In this document: piece by piece, positions 58,301 through 64,000 of the stretch
How the letters are laid out: each line of letters opens with the position of its first letter
Position numbering within the stretch: position 1 is the first letter of the stretch
Program-made: the position numbers and the translations under genes
Notes under the pieces: model-generated
Told to the model about the DNA's origin: nothing
The model's input: only the letters and a program-made list of their open reading frames with translations
The model's database searches: none
Source: Prunus persica
Taxonomy: Eukaryota; Streptophyta; Magnoliopsida; Rosales; Rosaceae
Length of the DNA stretch: 64,000 nucleotides
Direction of reading: 5' to 3'
NCBI RefSeq assembly: GCF_000346465.2
Contig: NC_034015.1
Coordinates: 883,519 to 947,518 of the forward strand

Positions 58301-61300
58301 GGTTAAGAGTTTCATAATTTTCCTTCACATATTGAGCAGTCCATGAGGAAGAATACCTCACAATACTTCTGTAAATCATCTGCCACGAGTGAATCAGCAA
58401 TTTCAAGCAGTTGAATAGCATTTCGTGGCTCCACTAGATTCTCTCCTGCCACTTTTTCACAAAGACTTTTTAAGGTTGGTATGGGCCCCTTATCAGTATC
58501 ATCGTTTTGGATAGTAGGTAAAAGAGTATCGGACTCCATATCATTGAACATAAGATCTTCGTCAAGCTCTTCTAGCTCATCTTTGACATTTGACTTCTGC
58601 TTCTGAGGGTTCTTCACCACATTGGAAGGATAGACAGGATGATAAAGGGAACCAATAATCAATACGTGTGTTTCACCTACAGAAACTGAAGTAGCCCGTT
58701 TTGTACCATGTAACCGAGTTGCAACTGGTGGCTTATCCTTACCTTTCTTCCCATCCCACATGTAAACATCACCTGTAGCTGTAACGGCAGCAGTCCAGTA
58801 TTTCCCTGCAGATATGTTCACCATATTTCTTCCACCCAGCGAATACAACTAGACAAACAAAAAAACATAGAGAAGATTAGAGATTGACATGTGCTGCTAG
58901 AAAGGATTAGACATTCAACAAAAACACTATTATGCTAAAGCAAAACCTGTTGGCATCTTAGATCAGGATCTGATGAAATCCAATAAAATAATGCACCATC
59001 ATCTGTCAGAGCCATGCTATGTACCATCCCTGCAGCTATAGAAACCACATGAAGCCGTTCTTTGCGATGAAACTTCAAAGTGGTATTTCCACTCTTTTTC
59101 AAGTTTCTAGCAACTACAACACGTTTGGGTGTAACAATTCGATGACCCCAAGTGTATACCTGGTACATATATACATACAGGATTTAGCTCAACTACCGCC
59201 AATAGGTGGAGAAGTATTCACAAGATAGCAAAGGTAATAAAATAGGTTGAAAATATATCTTGAACTGAACAGGAGAAAAAATCTAATATGTGAGCCTAAG
59301 AGAAGAATATGTACTGTTAAATCGGGTTAAAATTACCTCCCCGTCAACTCCCAAGACAATTGTGTGAAATTTTGCTGCTGCAACACCCGCAAAAACCTTG
59401 CCTTTCAAGTATTCAACTCCTCTTGGAGTGTAATTTGACGCAGAGTTAGATGTACCGTAGCCAAGCTGACCCTCCCTATTGCAGCCCCATGTGAAAACCT
59501 CACCATTATCAGAAACAACAGCCGTGTGCTTGTTTGCTGCAGCAACTGCAACAACTTTTGATCTAAGGGAACTCACTCTTCGAGGTGTAGGTTGGGTGTC
59601 CACAGAAGTGTACCCAAGCTGACCCTCTGCACAACATCATGTGAAAATAATCAATTTTCCATAGTCTTCAGATGCTAGCAACACATAGATCATAGATAAA
59701 TCTTTTACTAATGCCAGAATACGTTAAAGGAAAATAATAAATTTTCTCATATATCGAATCGTGCAAGGACCCAGTAAATAAAGACAACTAAATTTGCGCT
59801 TCTTTTGTTATGATAGGTAAGTGGTGAGCAAATTGCAAACACTTTTGGTTGGAAGTCCTCATGATTTACCTCTGTTGGATCCCCAAGTAAAAACTTCTCC
59901 ACCCTCTGTAGCAATAACAGTGTGATGTTTAGCTGCAGCAATTGCTTTTACCCGACGGGACCCTAGACCAGAAGTCACCAAACGAGGTGTGATAACTGCA
60001 GCTTGACCACTGAAATGCATATAATAAAATGGAACTGATTCATGCTTCGCAAAAGGTACAACTAGCTAAAGCATGAAAATTTTGATTGATTAGCCACTTT
60101 TATAAGTGAAAGGCGACAGACTTCAACTTTTCGTCATACAGAGAATAAAACCAGAGACGAATATGGCTTGTATGTTTCTTGCATCTCAATGTTTTCACAA
60201 GTTCAAGATAAAAAGTTCTGCCAACTTAGAAATTACATTCCTACTTGCATCATTTCTATTTCCACGACGACGGGCGCATTCGTGTCCTTCTGTACACATG
60301 AACATGTAAAAGTTGAAATACTACACACTCAAATTTGATAATACGTTAAAGAATATCATTTATTAAAAAAATTACCAGGTCAAAAACTTTTCAGTAAATT
60401 ATTTTTAGATAGTACAGGGAAATGCTAAATCAACCAAGATTAAAGCCTGTATTATGTTGGACAGGGGCTACATAGTATCATAAATGTTTATACCTGTGTA
60501 TATCAAAATCTGGGTGACCAAGTCGTCCTCCTCTTCCAAAGCCCCAAGTGTAGACTTCTCCTCGAGAAGTGACTGCTACACTATGGAACTTAGCAGCAGA
60601 AACTAACTTGATTAAAGAACCATGAAGAGCATCCACTTTGCATGGTAACTTTTGTATGTGTGCATTTCCAGTTCCAAGTTGATAGTTTGTGCCACTTCCC
60701 CAACTATAAACCTCTGTAGTAACTAAAGACAACAACAGCAATTCAGCAAACCTCTAACCACAAGTACACACAAGTACATTCAGTATGAAACAGTATATGA
60801 TCGTCATAAATCTTGGCAAAACACTGCACTAGATACCAGAATTATGTCCATCTTGAAGAACTTGCAAGACAGGCCCCGATAGGAGATCGATAGGTGTTCG
60901 AGATTTAGAGTCCTCCAGTGAGATACAAGCACCAAACTGGAGAAGTATACTTGCCACAGCAAGATGACCAAAATGCAGAGCCCTGTGAAGGCTACTCCAT
61001 CCGGATTCCCCATCCTGCAATAAATGATATGAAGGGCCATGCAAAGATAAATCATAAAAATCGGTTTCCACATTTAAGAAAAATAAAAACCTGAATAGAA
61101 TACAAAAGTATCTATTTATAGATCAAATATTTCAACTTTCCAAGTATTTACCTAAAAGGGCAAGTAAATTCTTCAACTTTAAATGCATTATTTATATACC
61201 ACATATTTCAATTTTCCAAGTATCATTGATTATCTTAATTTTTCAAATTTCCATGTACGATTGGTTATTATACATAGTTACAAACTTCAAAAAGTTCAAA

Positions 61301-62080
61301 TTTCATTTAATTATATGTTCCTTCAAGAAGACATGCTTGGTAAATATTTGGTTCAGACATTTTACCTTAACTTGTTTTTAGAATATTAAGTAATTATGTC
61401 AGGCAAGATTTAGGAAATATTATAACATATATGACACCAAAAGAAATACTACTTATCCAATTTCTTTTCCCAACCTACATGGCGAATGATATGGCCGCAC
61501 CTCATCATCACATTCAGGAAAATTAATACATACATCATCACATGTCAGCTTGCCATGTTGGTTGCAAGAGAATGCTGGTAAAACTGTTGGGTTCGATAAC
61601 ACTGCCCTTAGAAAAATTATATCTTAGATACAATTAGATGACAGGAAAAGAAGACATAATATCATCTCAAATTTAAAGGTGCAGGTGAATCAAAGCAAGA
61701 AAAGCATTAATCATTTAAGTATAAAAGCATATAAAAGAAATAACTTCACAGCCACTAGCAAAAACATAAAAGCATTCATATAAACTTAAAAGATCAGTAA
61801 AGCAACAGACCCTAGCATCTGGGTCAGCACCAGCTGTAAGAAGCCTCCTAACGATGGGAATGTGATTTCTCCATGTTGCAATATGAAGAGGAGTGAGACC
61901 AAAAATATTTCTTGAATTAATATCACCACCACTCTTCTTCAGTAGTGATAGTGCTGAATCCACATCTGCCAATGATCCTTCTCGCACAACAAGCCAGAGA
62001 TCTTTCTGCGTTCCAGTCGACAAAAATTTGCGAGCAGGTGACTGCAACTTCTGCTTTTGCCCTTGAGGTGAGAATTCCAT
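55311..62080 (-). CDS. Ankyrin repeat and RCC1 repeat protein, 1083 aa
   Basis: Ten coding exons fit in phase: 62080-61811, 61014-60837, 60722-60494, 60009-59870, 59626-59337, 59159-58947, 58848-58357, 57811-57140, 56262-55720, 55535-55311. N-terminal ankyrin repeats cover residues about 30-140 (GLTPLHIATWRNHIPIVRRL, SSLHRALHFGHLAVA). RCC1 repeats run from about 150 to 450 (EVYSWGSGTNYQLGTGN, EVYTWGFGRGGRLGHP, EVFTWGCNREGQLGYGTSN). LLEIADSLVADDLQKYCE is a BTB/BACK-like remnant. A coiled coil (QVRALRKKLQQIEMLEAKQ) sits near 715, and the C-terminus is conserved (IQIEEKAMKDLRRFYSSV). By recall it corresponds to Arabidopsis At3g03790 in length and order, which resembles animal IBTK. The partner and role are unknown; RCC1 blades suggest protein binding or GTPase regulation. 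No break found. Intron 1 is about 800 bp. Confidence 0.93.
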
Positions 62081-64000
62081 TGGTCTAAATCACAAGGCTG
62101 AATGCCACCAAACAATTAGTTTTTTTCCACCAGAAAAGTAGGATGTCAGTTCATGCCAAGTTGCCAACCAACCAAGCAGGCGCCCTTGTTGAAATTGGTT
62201 TCATCTAATCCATGTTAGAGTTGATTTTCCAATTCCAACATATAGAAAATTAAGTAGCTATATCACATGGATACAACAATAAATTGAACAACTGGTACCC
62301 ACAGTCATCATTGGCATCCTTATACTGGACACAAATCCCTTAAAGAAGCCACCGGAAGACCCAAATTACTGCTCATGAGACACCGAAATATTCGATAAAC
62401 AAGTGAAGCGAAGGGCGGTATTCTTAATTACTCTGACAGTATAATATGCCTTCAAGCTTGCCAACTGAAACAAAAATAAAGTCATAGGAATAAATAAACA
62501 AAAACTTACATGGATTGCTGGAAAAAAGAGGCATGTTATCTTATGTTATACAACTCATCCTCTGAATGACTGACACATTTACTGCTAAATGCATTCTCAA
62601 AAAGGCTAAATTGCACAGGTGAATTATTTAAATGATTTTCATATACTAGAAATTAGTGGTAAGAGCAAGTGCTTGCTTACTCTTCTACTTTCAGTATGTA
62701 ATATAATATATCTATACAACATTTGCGCATAATATAAAAACCCAGACATAAAATGATGAGCCTATCAATTCAGTATAATTTAATCAGACACAATAGAAAC
62801 TGAAACACAGAAACACTGTGGTAAGCAAAGAACTAAAATTGATCAAACACTGAGTCTTAAATCTAATCAATGCAGGAAATAAGCAGACGTTGGATTATAG
62901 TTATGCATCTCCGAGACCTACTTTCCCTACTTTCCGCAACATTTGGTTAAGTCAAATGGAAAATCAAAAGATACCGTCAACTTAATCCTTGCATCACCCA
63001 ATCGAATCAAAATGCAAACTTCAACACAGAATTGGCATCACCACAAAGCCCACCGATCAACTAATAATTTTTGAAACCCAGATATAAAAAGATATAAGAA
63101 AAAAAAAAAAAAAAAAAACAGATGAATTTGAAGAGTACCAATTAACATCAAGGCCTTACGCAAACATTGTTCTAGGCAAAAAACCAAAACTGATCTCAGA
63201 ATGAGTCAGAAATCTAAGCAATGCAGCAAACGGGCAGAGAAGAGGTTGGCTTATACTTATGCATCTCTGGGATCTACTTGTCCTTAACAGTTGGCTTACG
63301 GTCGAATGACAAATCAAAAACACGTTCAACCTAATCCCCATATCACCCGACGGCCTCAAAATGCAAACTTTAACAAAAAATTGGCATTCCCAAGAAACCG
63401 ACGGACGGATAAACTCACAATTTCGAAATCCAGATAAGAAAAGATCATAGAAAAAGCAATTGAATTTGAAGAGCACCAATTAAAGCAAATTAAATCCACC
63501 ACCAGAAAAACAAAATGAAAACTGAAGTCTAAAGAAGAAAATGAAATATGAACCAGAATGGCAACAAACCAGCTAATCACACCCAGAAACAAGAAAACAA
63601 TCAATACCCATTTGCCAAAAACTCCAAAAATCAGCAAAAACAGAGATAATTAGCTTAGAGATATACTCAACAACTGAATTGAATCGCATCGAAATCTCAA
63701 AATAAAGCGTTAAAGAATTACCCAGGAAAAGAACAATATATAAATCACCTGATTTTTCTTCCGCGAGAGAATTTTCACTTGTTTAAATTAAAGCAATAGA
63801 GTAGAATCCTGGAACATATAGGCGGGTGATGTGCCTGTTTCGCTGTATTGAAGAGTATCGAAACGGAGAATATACCTCACCACAAACAAAGGCTGAAAGG
63901 CATAAACGCATAAACGCTCTCTGAGAGAGAGAAGCCGAGTCTTGAACTAGAAGGGCATTTTGGGGTTTAAGAATATTGGGTGAACAAAAATGAGTTTGTA
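62081..64000 (-). promoter_or_regulatory. Leader intron and promoter region of the ankyrin-RCC1 gene
   Basis: On the gene strand a TGGTGGCATTCAG acceptor lies about 25 bp before the ATG, and a donor-like GTGAGGTATATT about 1.8 kb upstream (near 63880), following a CT-rich leader-like stretch. This suggests one non-coding first exon and a long leader intron; it is inference. 63119-64000 is the twin of 22683-23564. Confidence 0.45.
62880..63480. repeat. Diverged tandem duplication in the leader region
   Basis: 62880-63135 and 63235-63475 align over about 240 bp (TTATGCATCTC..., AAATGCAAACTT.AACA, GATGAATTTGAAGAGTACCA versus TTGAATTTGAAGAGCACCA). They are about 340 bp apart with many differences. 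A poly-A run of about 19 lies at 63099-63118 between them. Confidence 0.7.

Noticed and set aside
1..64000. CRISPR arrays, bacterial operons, tRNA or rRNA genes
   Set aside because: Nothing of this kind seen; the tandem repeats have no CRISPR-like spacer pattern and no cloverleaf was recognised. A tRNA scan was not possible.

Overview
This is nuclear DNA of a flowering plant. It has spliced genes with GT-AG introns, plant-specific families (an MCTP protein, a plant GH3 beta-glucosidase, a CDR1/ASPG-type aspartyl protease, an ankyrin-RCC1 protein) and plant transposons (CACTA, a CRM-type chromovirus, Ty1/copia, a short-LTR non-autonomous element, a MITE). A eudicot is clear; Rosaceae is my guess from overall look and is not proven by the sequence.

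Layout. (1) 1-3.7 kb holds two direct copies of a beta-glucosidase (GH3) fragment, separated by a one-ended CACTA piece with 346-bp tandem repeats. (2) 3.696-19.282 kb is a complete 15.6-kb CACTA element with TTA target duplications, matching ends and dense GCGCGACGAA-type subterminal repeats. It carries a decayed TNP2 transposase, a long imperfect hairpin, a second transposon gene (Transposase_24 type), and a nested CRM-clade LTR retrotransposon (10.584-16.082 kb) with an unbroken 1514-codon polyprotein frame and LTRs that differ at one base. (3) 19.3-30.66 kb is a rearranged block around an intact 10-exon aspartyl protease gene (minus strand, 24.189-29.199 kb). The promoter and exon 1 of that gene occur twice more, as a ~1.07-kb inverted repeat at 19.40-22.07 kb. 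Next to it lie fragments of GH3, of an unknown exon, and of the leader/promoter of the ankyrin-RCC1 gene. (4) 30.663-36.823 kb is a recently inserted LTR element with ~165-bp LTRs, no retroviral proteins, and pieces of host genes (cinnamyl-alcohol-dehydrogenase-like, LURP-one-like). (5) 36.8-43.3 kb is repeat-rich: a MITE, a ~115-bp minisatellite, hAT-like ends, a broken GH3 copy, and an RNase H fragment. (6) 43.5-62.1 kb is gene-rich, all on the minus strand: an intact GH3 glucosidase (9 exons, 628 aa), an intronless MCTP16-like protein (1064 aa) and an ankyrin-RCC1 protein (10 coding exons, 1083 aa). (7) 62.1-64 kb is the leader/promoter of the last gene; its outer ~880 bp are base-for-base the same as 22.68-23.56 kb.

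The genes do not form a pathway. The most interesting structure is the inverted repeat of the protease promoter and exon 1, with a duplicated host promoter pointing into it. That arrangement could make hairpin RNA against the intact protease gene next door. Splice sites and frames were worked out by eye; exon sums are in phase for the three spliced genes.
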